Shown here one piece after another: positions 36,745 to 48,950 of a DNA stretch of 64,000 nucleotides (positions within the stretch are counted from its first letter, which is position 1; the number at the start of each line of letters is the position of its first letter). The translations under genes were made by a program, and so were the position numbers. The notes beneath the pieces are model-generated. The model ran no database searches. It was not told the origin of the DNA and worked only from the letters and a program-made list of their open reading frames with translations. Location: positions 192,618-256,617 of the forward strand of contig NZ_JODR01000006.1 in NCBI RefSeq assembly GCF_000725885.1. Reading direction: 5' to 3'. Source of the DNA: Streptomyces albus subsp. albus (GTDB taxonomy: Bacteria; Actinomycetota; Actinomycetes; Streptomycetales; Streptomycetaceae).

Positions 36745-36980
36745 CGACCGGTACGGCGCCGCCACCGCCGGCTGCGGCCCTGCCCGGTGCCGGTACGCCC
36801 GGCCTGCCGGACACCGATACGCTCGGCGGCGACGGCCGGAGACGGCGGGGCGGTTGGCGGCGGGGCTCCTGGCCGGGCCCGACGGATGACGGTCCAAGGG
36901 CCGATGGGCGTCTGGGGGCCGGGCCGGACGGGCCGGCGCCCTGCTGAGGCTGACGGACACCGGAAACACCGAAGGACGGG

Positions 36981-38384
36981 GTGGGGCTGCGAGTGGATAC
37001 CGCGAACGCGGCGGGCGCTGCCGGGACGACCGGCTCCGGCACCGCCGGGACCGGCGGCAGCGCCCCGGCACCACCGGCCGGAGCCCCGGAGCCGTCCGGC
37101 CACGTCCCCGGCACGCGGAAGGTCACCGCGACCGGCACCACCGGGATCGGTGCCGCCGCACCCGAAACCACCGCGACCGGTACCACCGGAGCCGGTACCA
37201 CCGCACCCGATCCGCGCGCGGCGTCCGATCCGCGCGCGGCGTCCGGCGCTGACGCGCGCAGCACGGCCGGGCGGGGTACCGCCCCCCGGGGTACGGAGGC
37301 GTCGCGCGCCGGCGCGCCCGGCACGGACGGGCCGAGTGCGCGCGAGCGAGGCGCCGGGGGCCGGGCACGGCGGCGGCCCACCATCAAGGACATAGCCCGG
37401 CGGGCGGGGGTGTCGGAGAGCGCCGTCTCGTTCGCGCTCAACGACCGGCCGGGTGTCTCGCAGGCCACCCGCGAGCGGGTGCGCCGGGTGGCCGAGGAAG
37501 TCGGCTGGCGGCCCAGCACGGCCGCCCGGGCGCTGTCCGGGGAGGGCGCCGCGACGATCGGCCTGGTGCTGGCGCGTCCGGCACGGATGCTCGGTGTCGA
37601 GTCGTTCTTCCTCCAGCTGATCTCCGGTGTGCAGCAGGTGCTGGCAGAGCGCCGTCTCGGACTGCTGTTCCAAGTCGTGGACGAGGTCACCGCCGAGTGC
37701 GCCATGTACCGCCACTGGTGGGCGGAGCACCGGGTGGACGGTGTGCTGCTGGTCGATCCCCGGTCGCGGGACCCGCGGCCCGGGGTGCTGGCGTCGCTGG
37801 GGCTGCCGGCCGTCGCCATCGGCGGCACCGACAGCGGTGAGAGGCTCTCCGCCGTCGCGGCCGACGACGCGGGGGCCATGGCCCGGATCGTGGCCCATCT
37901 GTACGAGCTGGGCCACCGGGACATCGTGCACGTGGCCGGGCTGCCGGGGCTGGCGCACACCGAGCGGCGGATCGCCTCGCTGCGTGCCGAGGCCGAGCGC
38001 CGCGGGCTCTCCCGCGTCCGGTCGCTGACCACCGACTACTCGGACACCGAGGGCGCCGAGGTGACACGCCGTCTGCTGGCGGAGGAACGTCCGCCGACCG
38101 CGGTGGTCTACGACAACGATGTGATGGCCGCCGCCGGGGTGGCCGCCGCCGCGGAGCGCGGACTGTCGGTCCCCGGCGATCTGTCGCTGGTGTCGTGGGA
38201 GGACTCGGTGCTGTGCCGCATGGTGCATCCCTGGCTGACGGCACTCGCCCGGGACCCGGTCGCCTTCGGCCGCACCGCGGCGCAGGAGCTGACCCGGCTG
38301 CTGGACGGCTGTGCGGCCCGTACGGTGCGGGTGCCGCTGCCCGAGCTGCTGGTGCGGGAGAGCACGGCCGCGCCCCGCGCCTGA
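36981..38384 (+). CDS. LacI-family repressor with long low-complexity N-terminal extension
   Basis: 467 residues. The helix-turn-helix (PTIKDIARRAGVSESAVSFALNDRPGVS) starts only at about residue 132, followed by a normal ~330-residue sugar-binding core. The first ~130 residues are Ala/Gly/Thr/Pro-rich with short repeats, for example TATGTTG twice and a tandem DPRAAS pair. No in-frame ATG or GTG exists between residue 5 and the helix-turn-helix, so the extension is translated unless a rare CTG/TTG start is used. GTG 36981 has GAAGGA upstream; GTG 36993 is an alternative. It probably represses the divergent mannoside operon. Confidence 0.85.
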   Translation: MGLRVDTANAAGAAGTTGSGTAGTGGSAPAPPAGAPEPSGHVPGTRKVTATGTTGIGAAAPETTATGTTGAGTTAPDPRAASDPRAASGADARSTAGRGTAPRGTEASRAGAPGTDGPSARERGAGGRARRRPTIKDIARRAGVSESAVSFALNDRPGVSQATRERVRRVAEEVGWRPSTAARALSGEGAATIGLVLARPARMLGVESFFLQLISGVQQVLAERRLGLLFQVVDEVTAECAMYRHWWAEHRVDGVLLVDPRSRDPRPGVLASLGLPAVAIGGTDSGERLSAVAADDAGAMARIVAHLYELGHRDIVHVAGLPGLAHTERRIASLRAEAERRGLSRVRSLTTDYSDTEGAEVTRRLLAEERPPTAVVYDNDVMAAAGVAAAAERGLSVPGDLSLVSWEDSVLCRMVHPWLTALARDPVAFGRTAAQELTRLLDGCAARTVRVPLPELLVRESTAAPRA

Positions 38385-38395
38385 GCCGTCCTCTC

Positions 38396-39418
38396 TCAGC
38401 CGGCCGCCAGGCCACCCGTCTCCAGGCTGGCCAGAGCGGACTCCCCCGCGTACCGCAGCCGCCCGTCCTGCCGCACCGTCACGTGCAGCCGGCCGGCCAG
38501 GTGCTGGACGGAGCTGCCGAAGCGGTGCCGCTCCAGACGCGGCACGGGAAGGTAGTACGCCCTGCCCCCGGGCGCGGTGCCGGTCAGCTCCACCCGGTGC
38601 CGGGCGGAGCGGCCGGCGAGGTGCCAGGTGCCGTCGCGCACGGTGGCCCGCACGAGGGCGGCGGGCGGAAAGAGGCCGATCGTCTCGTCGCCGGCGCGCA
38701 CCACGAGGCCGTTGACCCGCAGGGTGAGCCCGCCGCGGCCGAGACTGCCGCCCGCGAAGGCCACGCACAGGTCCTCGCGGTCGAAGCCGTGGGCCTGGCC
38801 CCACCACCAGGCGGGCGGGAAGCCGCGGCCCCACGACTTCTCGGCGTAGACCTGGCTGCCGGACAGGTCCCACACCTCGTCCGCCAGTCGGGCGACGCCC
38901 TCCACGCGGGCGCCGAAGAGGTGCGGGTGCCAGTAGTGGTTGAGGCCGGGGACGGCGGAGAAGACGCTGGTGCCCGGCAGGAGGCGGCGCGGCGGCCAGG
39001 TGTGCTCGGGACGCAGGGCGCAGCGGATGTCCACGTCGTCACCGATGCGGACCCGCAGCCGCTTGCCGTCCAGTGCCAGGGCGGGCAGCGCGCTGATGCG
39101 GTAGGCGGCGGTGTCGTCCCAGGCGCCGTCCACGCTGGCGGAGCGGATCAGCCCCGAGGGGTGCGCGGCGACCACGACCGTGGCCCACGGTGGTCCGGGC
39201 GGGTGGTTGACGCCGCAGGCGACGAGGAGCACCCTGCCGCGCCCGGGGTCGGTGAACCGCCACAGGTAGCCCTCCATGGGGGCCCGGTGGGAAGGCAGCG
39301 GGTCACCGCCGGGCAGGTCGGCCCCGGTGCCGCGCCACAGGTCGCGCAGCCGCGTGGAGCGGGGGACGGCGGGTTCGCTGGCCCGTTCCGCGAGGCGGGC
39401 CCGGTGGCCGGCCCTCAT
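38396..39418 (-). CDS. Tocopherol-cyclase-family protein
   Basis: The 340-residue product has the hallmarks of the tocopherol cyclase (VTE1/SXD1) fold: HYWHPHLFGARVEG, then YAEKSWGRGFPPAWWWGQAHGF and, near the C-terminus, SALASLETGG. In plants and cyanobacteria this enzyme closes the chromanol ring of prenylated benzoquinols. Plant enzymes are longer because of transit peptides. ATG 39418 overlaps the polyprenyl synthase stop by four bases. It ends 11 bases from the convergent LacI gene. Clustering with a dioxygenase giving homogentisate, a prenyltransferase and methyltransferases supports a true chromanol-forming role; activity and substrate are inferred. Confidence 0.85.
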   Translation of the reverse strand: MRAGHRARLAERASEPAVPRSTRLRDLWRGTGADLPGGDPLPSHRAPMEGYLWRFTDPGRGRVLLVACGVNHPPGPPWATVVVAAHPSGLIRSASVDGAWDDTAAYRISALPALALDGKRLRVRIGDDVDIRCALRPEHTWPPRRLLPGTSVFSAVPGLNHYWHPHLFGARVEGVARLADEVWDLSGSQVYAEKSWGRGFPPAWWWGQAHGFDREDLCVAFAGGSLGRGGLTLRVNGLVVRAGDETIGLFPPAALVRATVRDGTWHLAGRSARHRVELTGTAPGGRAYYLPVPRLERHRFGSSVQHLAGRLHVTVRQDGRLRYAGESALASLETGGLAAG

Positions 39419-40482
39419 TGTTCCCGTGCCGTCAGGTAGTGGGCCATGGCGTGCAGTTCGGTGCGGGTGTGCTCGGGCATCGGCAGTCCGGCGACGGCCG
39501 CCAGCGCGGCTTCCTGCTGACGGCGTGCCTCTGCTTCGGCCGCGGCCCGCCCGCCGGCCGCCTCGGTCAGTTCCAGCGCGGTGGGCAACTCCGCCTCGCC
39601 GAGCCGTCCCCGGTGGCGGTGCAGCAGTGCGGCGAGGCGGTCGCCGGCCGGGGTGCCGGAGGCGAGGGCGGCGATGACGGGCAGGGTCCTGCGGCCCTCG
39701 CTCAGGTCGGAGCCGACGGGTTTGCCCGTCGCGGACTGCCGTCCCCACAGGCCGATCACATCGTCGGCGCACTGGAAGGCGACGCCGATGCGGCGCCCGA
39801 ACAGTGCCAGGCGGGCCACCTGCCGCGGGCCGCCGCCGGCCAGCAGCGCGCCGAGGGCGGTGGCCCCGGCGAGGAGGGCGCCGGTCTTGGCGGCTGCCGC
39901 GCGGCGGTAGTCGGCGAGGGTCACCGCGCCGGGTCCGCTCCAGGGAGCACGGGTGAAGGCGTGGTCGGACGCCTGTCCGTGCAAGGTGGCGAGCATGGCG
40001 CGGGTCAGCAGGGTGACGGCCCAGGTGGAGCGGGGGGTGTGCGGGGCGGCCAGGGTGTCGGCGGCCAGGACGTAGAGGCCGTCGCCGGTGAGCAGGGCGG
40101 CGCCGGTGCCGTACTGCTGCCAGACCGTGGGACGGCCCCGGCGCGTGGTGTCGCCGTCCATGATGTCGTCGTGGACCAGGGCGAAGTTGTGGACCAGTTC
40201 GACGGCCACGGCACCCGGTACGGCGTGCCGGGGCGGTGCGCCGAGGGCTTCGGCGGCGAGGAAGGTGAGCGCGGGGCGTACGGCCTTGCCGGTGCGGGCC
40301 CGTTCGGCGGGGTCTCCCCCGGGGCCCCACCAGCCCAGGTGGTAGCCGCTCATGAGGGCGAGGTGGCGGGGCAGCCGGTCCACGGCGGCGCGGAGGGCGG
40401 GTTCGATCCGGGCGTAGGCGCGTCGGCAGACCGATACGGCGATCTCGTGAGCCTTCGCCGCCGGGCCCGCCGCCCCGGTCAT
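39415..40482 (-). CDS. Polyprenyl diphosphate synthase (likely geranylgeranyl-PP synthase)
   Basis: A 355-residue trans-isoprenyl diphosphate synthase. The first Asp-rich motif DDIMD is at 105-109 and the second DDVIG at 240-244; KAVRP (66-70) marks the IPP-binding region. It condenses IPP with allylic diphosphates, and the product would feed the UbiA enzyme encoded directly upstream. Chain length cannot be fixed by eye; Phe at the fifth position before the first motif is compatible with C20. Both ends overlap neighbours by four bases. Confidence 0.9.
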   Translation of the reverse strand: MTGAAGPAAKAHEIAVSVCRRAYARIEPALRAAVDRLPRHLALMSGYHLGWWGPGGDPAERARTGKAVRPALTFLAAEALGAPPRHAVPGAVAVELVHNFALVHDDIMDGDTTRRGRPTVWQQYGTGAALLTGDGLYVLAADTLAAPHTPRSTWAVTLLTRAMLATLHGQASDHAFTRAPWSGPGAVTLADYRRAAAAKTGALLAGATALGALLAGGGPRQVARLALFGRRIGVAFQCADDVIGLWGRQSATGKPVGSDLSEGRRTLPVIAALASGTPAGDRLAALLHRHRGRLGEAELPTALELTEAAGGRAAAEAEARRQQEAALAAVAGLPMPEHTRTELHAMAHYLTAREQ

Positions 40483-41641
40483 CGCGCCTCACGCTCCGTG
40501 GGCGCGAGGCCCGCCTCGGCCGTGGCCGTCCCGCCGGCGGTGGTCTCCGGGGCCGCCGGCCGCTGCCCGGCGCGGGTCCGCCGTGCCGTGCGGCGGCCGG
40601 CGGTGACGGCCCGGTACAGCCACAGGGCGAACAGCGCGGTGGTGCCGGCGGCGAGCGCTGTCCACAAGGCGGGCGCGGGGCGTCCGCGCAGCGCCAGGTC
40701 GGCCAGCAGCGCGAGCATCGTCAGACAGGTGGTGAGCGGCAGTTGCATGGACGCCCAGAAGGTGACGTCGTCCGAGCGGCGGGCGTCGTCCATGGCGCCG
40801 GTCAGGAGGCTGCGCACCACGTGCGCGGCGACGGGCGCGACCAGCAGCTGGGCCCCGGCCACCAGGGGCGGCAGGAGCCCCGCGGTGGCCAGTGCGGCCA
40901 CACCGGTGTAGAGGGCGAGCTGTCCGGCCGCGTACAGCCGCATCAGCCGGCGCGGGCCGAGCGTGCCGGCGAGGGTGGCCTTGCCGACGAGGGCGTCGCC
41001 CTCGATGTCGGCGAGGTTCATCACGAGGCAGCGCAGCACCTGGAGGGCCGCGACGAATCCGGTGCACCACAGCAGGGCCGGGCTCGGCGGCCCGGACTGC
41101 AAGGCGGCGGCCAGCAGCGGGCCCATCCCGTAGAGGACGGCCGCGCAGCTGAGCTCGCCCAGGGCGTGGTAGTTCAGGCGCAGCGGCGGCGCGGTGTAGA
41201 ACCAGGCGAGCGCGGTGAGCGCCGCGGCCAGCAGCCGGGTGGCGGGGGTCGGCATGAGGGCGATGAGCCCCAGCGAGGTGAACAGCAGGACGAAGGCCGC
41301 GCCGATGCTGGTCGCGGGGCTCAGCAGTCCGTCGACGAGGACGCGGCTGCCGCCGGTCCAGGTGGTGGGCCGCGGGTTGGCCCGGTCGGCCTCCAGGTCG
41401 AAGTACTCGTTGCAGAAGTGGGTCATCAGGTGCGTGGACCAGGCGAAGGCCAGCGTCAGCAGGTACCAGGGCAGGGAGAAGGTCCCGGTGGCGTGGACGG
41501 CGAGGGTCACGCCGAATCCGGTCACCATCATGCTCTGGAAGAGGAACTTCACCCGGGCCAGCTTGACGAGGGCCGCGAACGAGCCGGGGGCCGGGGAGGC
41601 GTGCACCGGCGGGGCCGCACCACCCCGCCGTCCCGCATCGT

Positions 41642-41645
<4 letters not shown>
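40479..41645 (-). CDS. UbiA-family aromatic prenyltransferase
   Basis: A membrane prenyltransferase, 388 residues, with about eight to nine helices. The first Mg-diphosphate motif is CNEYFDLEADRANP and the second NLADIEGDALVGKATLAG. The TGGSRVLVDG loop after motif 1 recalls MenA-like enzymes more than plant homogentisate phytyltransferases (NQxxDxxxD). It would join a polyprenyl group to an aromatic acid, most simply homogentisate made by the divergent dioxygenase gene, with decarboxylation. The C-terminal ~45 residues are Arg/Thr/Ala-rich and cytoplasmic. ATG 41645 overlaps the methyltransferase stop. Confidence 0.85.
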
Positions 41646-44095
<2,450 letters not shown>

Positions 44096-44133
44096 GCCGC
44101 ACTTCCCCCGCCACCCCTCCCCCAGGAGCACCC

Positions 44134-44865
44134 ATGCCGAGGGCGACGCTCGCCAGACGACCCGACGACGTGTCCGCGATGTTCGACCAGGCCGCGCGGC
44201 GCTACGACCTGACCAACACCCTGCTGTCCGCGGGCCGGGACCGGATGTGGCGGGCCCGCACCCGCGAGGCGCTCGCGCTGCTGCCCGGGGAACGCTGCCT
44301 GGACGTGGCCTGCGGCACCGGCGTCTCCACCGAGGAGCTCGCCCGCTCCGGCGCCACCGTTATCGGCGTCGACCGGTCGCCCGGCATGGTCGCCCGCGGT
44401 GCGGGGCGGCCCGTCGGTCTGCGGGTCGCCGACGCCCTCGACCTGCCCTTCCAGGACGGCGAGTTCGACGCGGTGACCATCATGTTCGGGCTGCGCAACG
44501 TGGTGGACGCGCCGGCCGCACTGCGCGAGATGGCCAGAGTGGTGCGGCCCGGCGGACGGCTCGTCGTCTGCGAGTTCAGCCATCCGCTGAACCCCCCGTT
44601 CCGCACCCTCTACCTGCGGTATCTGATGGGCGGGCTGCCCCGGATCGCCCGCCGGGTGTCGAGCAACCCGGACGCCTACACCTATCTGGCCGACACCATC
44701 CGTGCCTGGCACGACCAGCCGGGGCTCGCCGCCGTCATCGCCGCCAACGGCTGGAGCCGCGTCTCCTGGCGGAACCTGACCGGAGGCATCGTCGCCCTGC
44801 ACCGCGCCGTACGCCCCGCCTCCGGCACGCCCGACCGCACCCCGCAGAAGGCGGCCGTCGGATGA
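44134..44865 (+). CDS. UbiE/MenG-type C-methyltransferase
   Basis: 243 residues with AGGAG before ATG 44134. The motifs are those of UbiE/Men[38 protein letters not shown] (SAM site), MFGLRNVVD and [17 protein letters not shown]. These enzymes methylate prenylated benzoquinols or demethylmenaquinone. In this cluster it is the natural counterpart of the MPBQ methyltransferase step of tocopherol synthesis. It could instead be a second menaquinone methyltransferase. ATGA overlap couples it to the reductase gene. Confidence 0.9.
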   Translation: MPRATLARRPDDVSAMFDQAARRYDLTNTLLSAGRDRMWRARTREALALLPGERCLDVACGTGVSTEELARSGATVIGVDRSPGMVARGAGRPVGLRVADALDLPFQDGEFDAVTIMFGLRNVVDAPAALREMARVVRPGGRLVVCEFSHPLNPPFRTLYLRYLMGGLPRIARRVSSNPDAYTYLADTIRAWHDQPGLAAVIAANGWSRVSWRNLTGGIVALHRAVRPASGTPDRTPQKAAVG

Positions 44866-46136
44866 GCCCGGCGGCGGACGGCGCCCGGATCGTCGTCGTG
44901 GGCGCGGGGCCCGGCGGAGCCACGGCCGCCTGCCACCTGGCACGGCAGGGCCTTGAGGTGACCTTGGTGGAGAAGTCCGCCTTCCCCCGGGAGAAGGTCT
45001 GCGGCGACGGTCTGACCCCCCGCGCGGTACGGCACCTGGTCCGGATGGGCATCGACACCTCCGGCCCGGGCTGGATGCGCAACCGCGGGCTGCGGTTCGT
45101 CTCCCGGGGGCAGACCCTCGAACTCGACTGGCCCGAGAGCGGCCGGTTCCCCGGCTACGGCCTCACCCGGAGGCGCGAGGACTTCGACGAGCTCCTCGCC
45201 CGGCACGCCGAAGCGGCCGGGGCCCGCCTGCTCACCAGGACGAAGGCCACCGGGCCGCTGCGGGACCGGGCCGGGCGGGTCACCGGCGTCTCGGTGACCG
45301 GTCCCGACGGCACCCCGCGCGAGCTGGGCGCCGAGCTGGTGCTGGCCGCCGACGGGGTCGCCGGACGGCTGGCGGTGGCCGTCGGTATCGAACGGCTGAA
45401 GAAGCGGCCCGTCGGCACCGCCGTACGCCGCTACTACCGCAGCCCCGCCAAGCACCGCGACCCGTATCTGGAGACCTGGCTGGACCTGCGCCGGGAGGAC
45501 GGCCGCATCCTCCCCGGCTACAGCTGGATCTTCCCGCTGGGCGACGGGCGGGTCAACGTCGGACTCGGCGTCCTCAACGACTCCCGCACCGGGACGATGG
45601 AGACCCGCAGACTGCTCGACACCTGGCTGGCCCGCACCCCCGGCGAATGGGGCCTGGGCGAGGCGGACAACGCCGACGGGCCACTGCGCGGCGCGGCCCT
45701 GCCCATGGGCTTCAACCGCGTCCCCCACTACCGGGACGGACTGCTGCTGATCGGGGACGCCGGCGGCATGGTCAACCCCTGCAACGGCGAGGGCATCGCC
45801 TACGCCATGGAGTCGGCCGAGCTGGCGGCCGAAGTGGTGGCACAGGCGCTGGCCCGCCCCGCCGGACCCTCCCGCGAACGGGCCCTGGAACAGTACCCGG
45901 CACAGATGGCGCACCGGCTGGGCCGCTACTACCGGCTCGGCCGCGGCTTCTCCGCCCTGATGGCACGCCCGGCCTTCACCTCCCTCGTCACCCAGAACGC
46001 CGTCAGGTCCCCCGGCGCGATGCGCTTCATGGTGCGGCTGCTGTCGAACCTGACCGACACCCCGGCCTCGGACGCGCTGGACCACGCCGTCAACACCCTC
46101 ATCCGGGTGACTCCGGCGCCCCGGCCGGTGCCCTGA
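44862..46136 (+). CDS. Geranylgeranyl-reductase-family flavoprotein
   Basis: A 424-residue FAD-dependent protein with N-terminal [17 protein letters not shown], the [10 protein letters not shown] motif typical of geranylgeranyl reductases, and [20 protein letters not shown] near residue 300. Relatives saturate double bonds of geranylgeranyl diphosphate, chlorophyll or menaquinone side chains. Here it could reduce the prenyl tail to a phytyl-like chain, which would decide between tocotrienol- and tocopherol-like products. It is the last gene of the rightward operon. Confidence 0.9.
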   Translation: MSPAADGARIVVVGAGPGGATAACHLARQGLEVTLVEKSAFPREKVCGDGLTPRAVRHLVRMGIDTSGPGWMRNRGLRFVSRGQTLELDWPESGRFPGYGLTRRREDFDELLARHAEAAGARLLTRTKATGPLRDRAGRVTGVSVTGPDGTPRELGAELVLAADGVAGRLAVAVGIERLKKRPVGTAVRRYYRSPAKHRDPYLETWLDLRREDGRILPGYSWIFPLGDGRVNVGLGVLNDSRTGTMETRRLLDTWLARTPGEWGLGEADNADGPLRGAALPMGFNRVPHYRDGLLLIGDAGGMVNPCNGEGIAYAMESAELAAEVVAQALARPAGPSRERALEQYPAQMAHRLGRYYRLGRGFSALMARPAFTSLVTQNAVRSPGAMRFMVRLLSNLTDTPASDALDHAVNTLIRVTPAPRPVP

Positions 46137-46235
46137 GCCGTCGCCCCGGCACCGGGCCGTCGACTCCGCGCCGCGCGCGCCCACCTATGGATGAATGCCG
46201 GGCCCGGGCACCCGGGCACGCTGTAGTGGCCGCCT

Positions 46236-46261
46236 GCGGTGCCGGACATGTCCGGCACCGC
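46236..46261. terminator. Perfect 26-base palindrome upstream of ctaD
   Basis: The 13-base arm GCGGTGCCGGACA is followed at once by its exact complement (centre between 46248 and 46249). As RNA it forms a very stable hairpin, so it may terminate the prenylquinol operon. A palindrome without spacer can also be a protein-binding site for ctaD, which starts 93 bases downstream. Confidence 0.6.
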
Positions 46262-46354
46262 CCCCCCGGGGCGTACCGGACGGCCGCGCAACGGCCGGCC
46301 GCGCCCCGGACACGGGATCGACGCGCACGAGGACACGAGGAAGAGGGCCCGAAG

Positions 46355-48088
46355 GTGGCAGTACAGACGGAGGCGCGCACGCCAACGGCACCGCGTCCGC
46401 CCCGGCGGCCGGGGAACGTCGTGGTCACATGGCTGACCACGACGGACCACAAGAAGATCGGTTCGCTGTACATGATCAGCTCGTTCGTCTTCTTCCTGGC
46501 GGGCGGGCTGTTGGCGTTGTTCATGCGTATCGAACTCGCCCGCCCCGGCATGCAACTGCTCTCCAACGAGCAGTTCAACCAGTTCTTCACGATGCACGGC
46601 ACCGTGATGATGCTGTTCTTCGCCACCCCCCTGTTCGCGGGGTTCGCCAACGCCATCATGCCGTTGCAGATCGGCTCCCCCGATGTCGCCTTCCCGCGGC
46701 TGAACATGCTCTCCTACTGGCTCTACCTGTTCGGCGGGCTGCTGGCCATCGGCGGATTCCTGACCCCGAACGGCGCCGCCGACTTCGGGTGGTTCGCCTA
46801 CACACCGCTCTCGGACGCCGTCCGCTCCCCCGGTGTCGGCGGCGACCTGTGGGTGATGGGGCTGGCGCTGTCCGGCTTCGGCACCATCCTGGGTGCCGTC
46901 AACTTCGCGACCACCATCATCTGTATGCGCGCCCCCGGCATGACGATGTTCCGCATGCCGATCTTCACCTGGAACGTGCTGCTCACCAGCGTCCTGGTGC
47001 TGATGGCCTTCCCCGTGCTGGCCGCCGCCCTCTTCGCACTGGAGGCCGACCGCAAGTTCGGGGCGCACGTCTACGACGCGGCCAACGGCGGGCCCCTGCT
47101 GTGGCAGCACCTGTTCTGGTTCTTCGGGCACCCCGAGGTCTACATCATCGCGCTGCCGTTCTTCGGCGTCGTCTCCGAGATCATCCCCGTCTTCGCCCGC
47201 AAGCCGATGTTCGGCTACATCGGTCTGATCGGGGCCACCATCGCCATCGCCGGACTGTCGGTGACCGTATGGGCGCACCACATGTTCGTCACCGGGGCCG
47301 TGCTGCTGCCGTTCTTCTCCTTCCTGTCGTTCCTGATCGCCGTACCCACAGGGGTGAAGTTCTTCAACTGGATCGGCACCATGTGGAAGGGCTCGCTCTC
47401 CTTCGAGACACCGATGCTGTGGGCCACCGGCTTCCTGGTCACCTTCCTGTTCGGCGGGCTGACCGGAGTGCTGCTGGCCTCACCGCCGATGGACTTCCAC
47501 GTCTCGGATTCGTACTTCGTCGTCGCGCACTTCCACTACGTCGTCTTCGGCACCGTCGTCTTCGCCATGTTCGCCGGGTTCTACTTCTGGTGGCCGAAGT
47601 TCACCGGCCGGATGCTGGACGAACGCCTGGGGAAGATCCACTTCTGGATCCTGTTCATCGGCTTCCACCTCACCTTCCTGGTCCAGCACTGGCTGGGCGC
47701 CGAAGGGATGCCGCGCCGCTACGCCGACTATCTGGCCGCCGACGGCTTCACCGCCCTCAACACCGTCTCCAGCATCGGCGCCTTCCTCCTCGGTGCCTCC
47801 ACCCTGCCATTCCTCTACAACGTGTGGCGGACCGCCAAGCACGGGGAAGCCGTCACCACCGACGACCCCTGGGGCTACGGCCGTTCCCTGGAATGGGCCA
47901 CCTCCTGCCCGCCGCCCCGGCACAACTTCTGCACGCTGCCGCGCATCCGCTCCGAGTCACCGGCCTTCGACCACCACCACCCGGAGGTCTCCGAACTCGA
48001 CCAGGCCCAGTGGCTCGGCCGCCGCGACGCCGTCGAGCCCGGAGCGGGTGCCGCCCCGCCGTTCGGCCGTGACAAGGGCGGGGCCTGA
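46355..48088 (+). CDS. ctaD: Cytochrome c oxidase subunit I
   Basis: 577 residues from GTG 46355. It is the catalytic haem-copper subunit, with about 12 helices. Ligands are visible: haem a His in [10 protein letters not shown], CuB His and cross-linked Tyr in FGHPEVYII, the CuB His pair in WAHHMFV, and haem a3/haem a histidines in AHFHYVVFG. The proton-channel residues around these sites look intact. No ctaC, ctaE or ctaF is adjacent, so this is an orphan copy; streptomycetes often carry two ctaD genes. It follows the prenylquinol operon in the same direction and is followed four bases later by a small membrane protein gene. Confidence 0.95.
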   Translation: MAVQTEARTPTAPRPPRRPGNVVVTWLTTTDHKKIGSLYMISSFVFFLAGGLLALFMRIELARPGMQLLSNEQFNQFFTMHGTVMMLFFATPLFAGFANAIMPLQIGSPDVAFPRLNMLSYWLYLFGGLLAIGGFLTPNGAADFGWFAYTPLSDAVRSPGVGGDLWVMGLALSGFGTILGAVNFATTIICMRAPGMTMFRMPIFTWNVLLTSVLVLMAFPVLAAALFALEADRKFGAHVYDAANGGPLLWQHLFWFFGHPEVYIIALPFFGVVSEIIPVFARKPMFGYIGLIGATIAIAGLSVTVWAHHMFVTGAVLLPFFSFLSFLIAVPTGVKFFNWIGTMWKGSLSFETPMLWATGFLVTFLFGGLTGVLLASPPMDFHVSDSYFVVAHFHYVVFGTVVFAMFAGFYFWWPKFTGRMLDERLGKIHFWILFIGFHLTFLVQHWLGAEGMPRRYADYLAADGFTALNTVSSIGAFLLGASTLPFLYNVWRTAKHGEAVTTDDPWGYGRSLEWATSCPPPRHNFCTLPRIRSESPAFDHHHPEVSELDQAQWLGRRDAVEPGAGAAPPFGRDKGGA

Positions 48089-48092
48089 CCCG

Positions 48093-48461
48093 ATGGGCGG
48101 CTCCCCCACGGGCAGGCGGCCGGCCCGGGAAGCGGCGGAAGGCATCAACCGGATCGAGGGCTATCTCCTGTGCCAGGCCGAACGCGGGCGGGCCCGCGCC
48201 GAGGCGGAGGCGTTCGCGGCACGGCTGCCCTGGCTCACCACCGGTCAGCGGGAGGAGGTCATCCGCGTCTACACCGACGACCGGATGGCGCTCACCCGCC
48301 GCGTCCTGCAAGGCGTCGTCGACCGGTGCGCGGAACTGCGCGAGGAGTACACCGCCCGCTATCTGCAACTCCGCCGCCGGGTGCTGGCCCAGGCGGTCCT
48401 CGTACTGCTGATGTCCCTCGCCCTGTCCTGCGGCACGCTCCTGATCGCCCGCCACCCGTGA
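48093..48461 (+). CDS. Small single-helix membrane protein, unknown function
   Basis: 122 residues starting four bases after ctaD. The first ~95 residues are charged and probably helical/coiled (EGYLLCQAERGRARAEAEAF, RRVLQGVVDRCAELREEY). One hydrophobic segment, VLAQAVLVLLMSLALSCGTLLIA, lies at the C-terminus, suggesting a tail-anchored protein facing the cytoplasm. I do not recognise the family. Tight linkage to ctaD hints at a role in that oxidase. Confidence 0.7.
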   Translation: MGGSPTGRRPAREAAEGINRIEGYLLCQAERGRARAEAEAFAARLPWLTTGQREEVIRVYTDDRMALTRRVLQGVVDRCAELREEYTARYLQLRRRVLAQAVLVLLMSLALSCGTLLIARHP

Positions 48462-48487
48462 GGGGTCCGGCCCGGCCCCCGTGAGGG

Positions 48488-48521
48488 GTCCGGGCCGGTG
48501 CCGCGGCCACCGGCCGCGGAC
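48488..48521. terminator. Bidirectional terminator between ctaD operon and CBS gene
   Basis: A ~13-base-pair stem with one bulged base (48488-48500 with 48508-48521) lies between two convergent genes. A direct repeat CGTGAGGGGTCCGG just before it looks like a local duplication. Confidence 0.6.
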
Positions 48522-48530
48522 GCACGCCGC

Positions 48531-48950
48531 TCAGCGGTTGGGCTCGGCGGAGCTCACGTCGGCGAGGGCGGAGTGCGGGTCCCGCTCCAGCGCCAGATCG
48601 CCGATGGTGACCGTACCGACGAGTTCGTCGCCGTCCACGACGGGCAGCCGTCGGACGGCGTTCTCGCGCATCAGCCGCACCGCCTCGTCTATCTCCGCGT
48701 CCGGGGCGCAGGTGACCACGTCACTGCTGCACACGTCCTGGGCGTAGGTGGAGTTCACGTCGCGCGCGTCCGCCATGGCGCGGACCACCAGATCCCGGTC
48801 GGTGACCACTCCGCGCAGCTGGTCCTGGTCGCTGATCAGCACCTCGCCGAAGTCCTCGTCCCGCATCAGACGCGCGACCTCCGAGAGCGTGGTCCGCGGC
48901 TCGACCGTGATCGGGTCGGCCGTCATGATCTCGCTGATGTGCTGGGCCAT
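48531..48950 (-). CDS. CBS-domain protein
   Basis: 139 residues made almost wholly of two CBS modules: ISEIMTADPITVEPRTTLSEVARLMRDEDFGEVLISD, then VVTCAPDAEIDEAVRLMRENAVRRLPVVDGDELVGTVTIGD. Such paired CBS domains bind adenine nucleotides and act as energy sensors. ATG 48950 follows GAGGAAGATC; the upstream frame to 49013 has no family support. The partner protein is unknown. Confidence 0.9.
   Translation of the reverse strand: MAQHISEIMTADPITVEPRTTLSEVARLMRDEDFGEVLISDQDQLRGVVTDRDLVVRAMADARDVNSTYAQDVCSSDVVTCAPDAEIDEAVRLMRENAVRRLPVVDGDELVGTVTIGDLALERDPHSALADVSSAEPNR

Larger units (their letters stand above)
36473..36980. other. Divergent control region between sugar importer and LacI gene
   Basis: 508 bases without a gene. 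It contains a promoter candidate for the importer (-35 TTGACT, 36630-36625 minus; -10 AGCTTA, 36606-36601), a 16-base perfect palindrome at 36568-36583, and a cluster of GCTTTAGC half-sites at 36704-36744. Confidence 0.6.

Noticed and set aside
45647..46354. N-terminal extension of ctaD to 813 residues
   Set aside because: Overlaps the reductase gene in another frame and the palindrome region; GTG 46355 yields the normal subunit I start.
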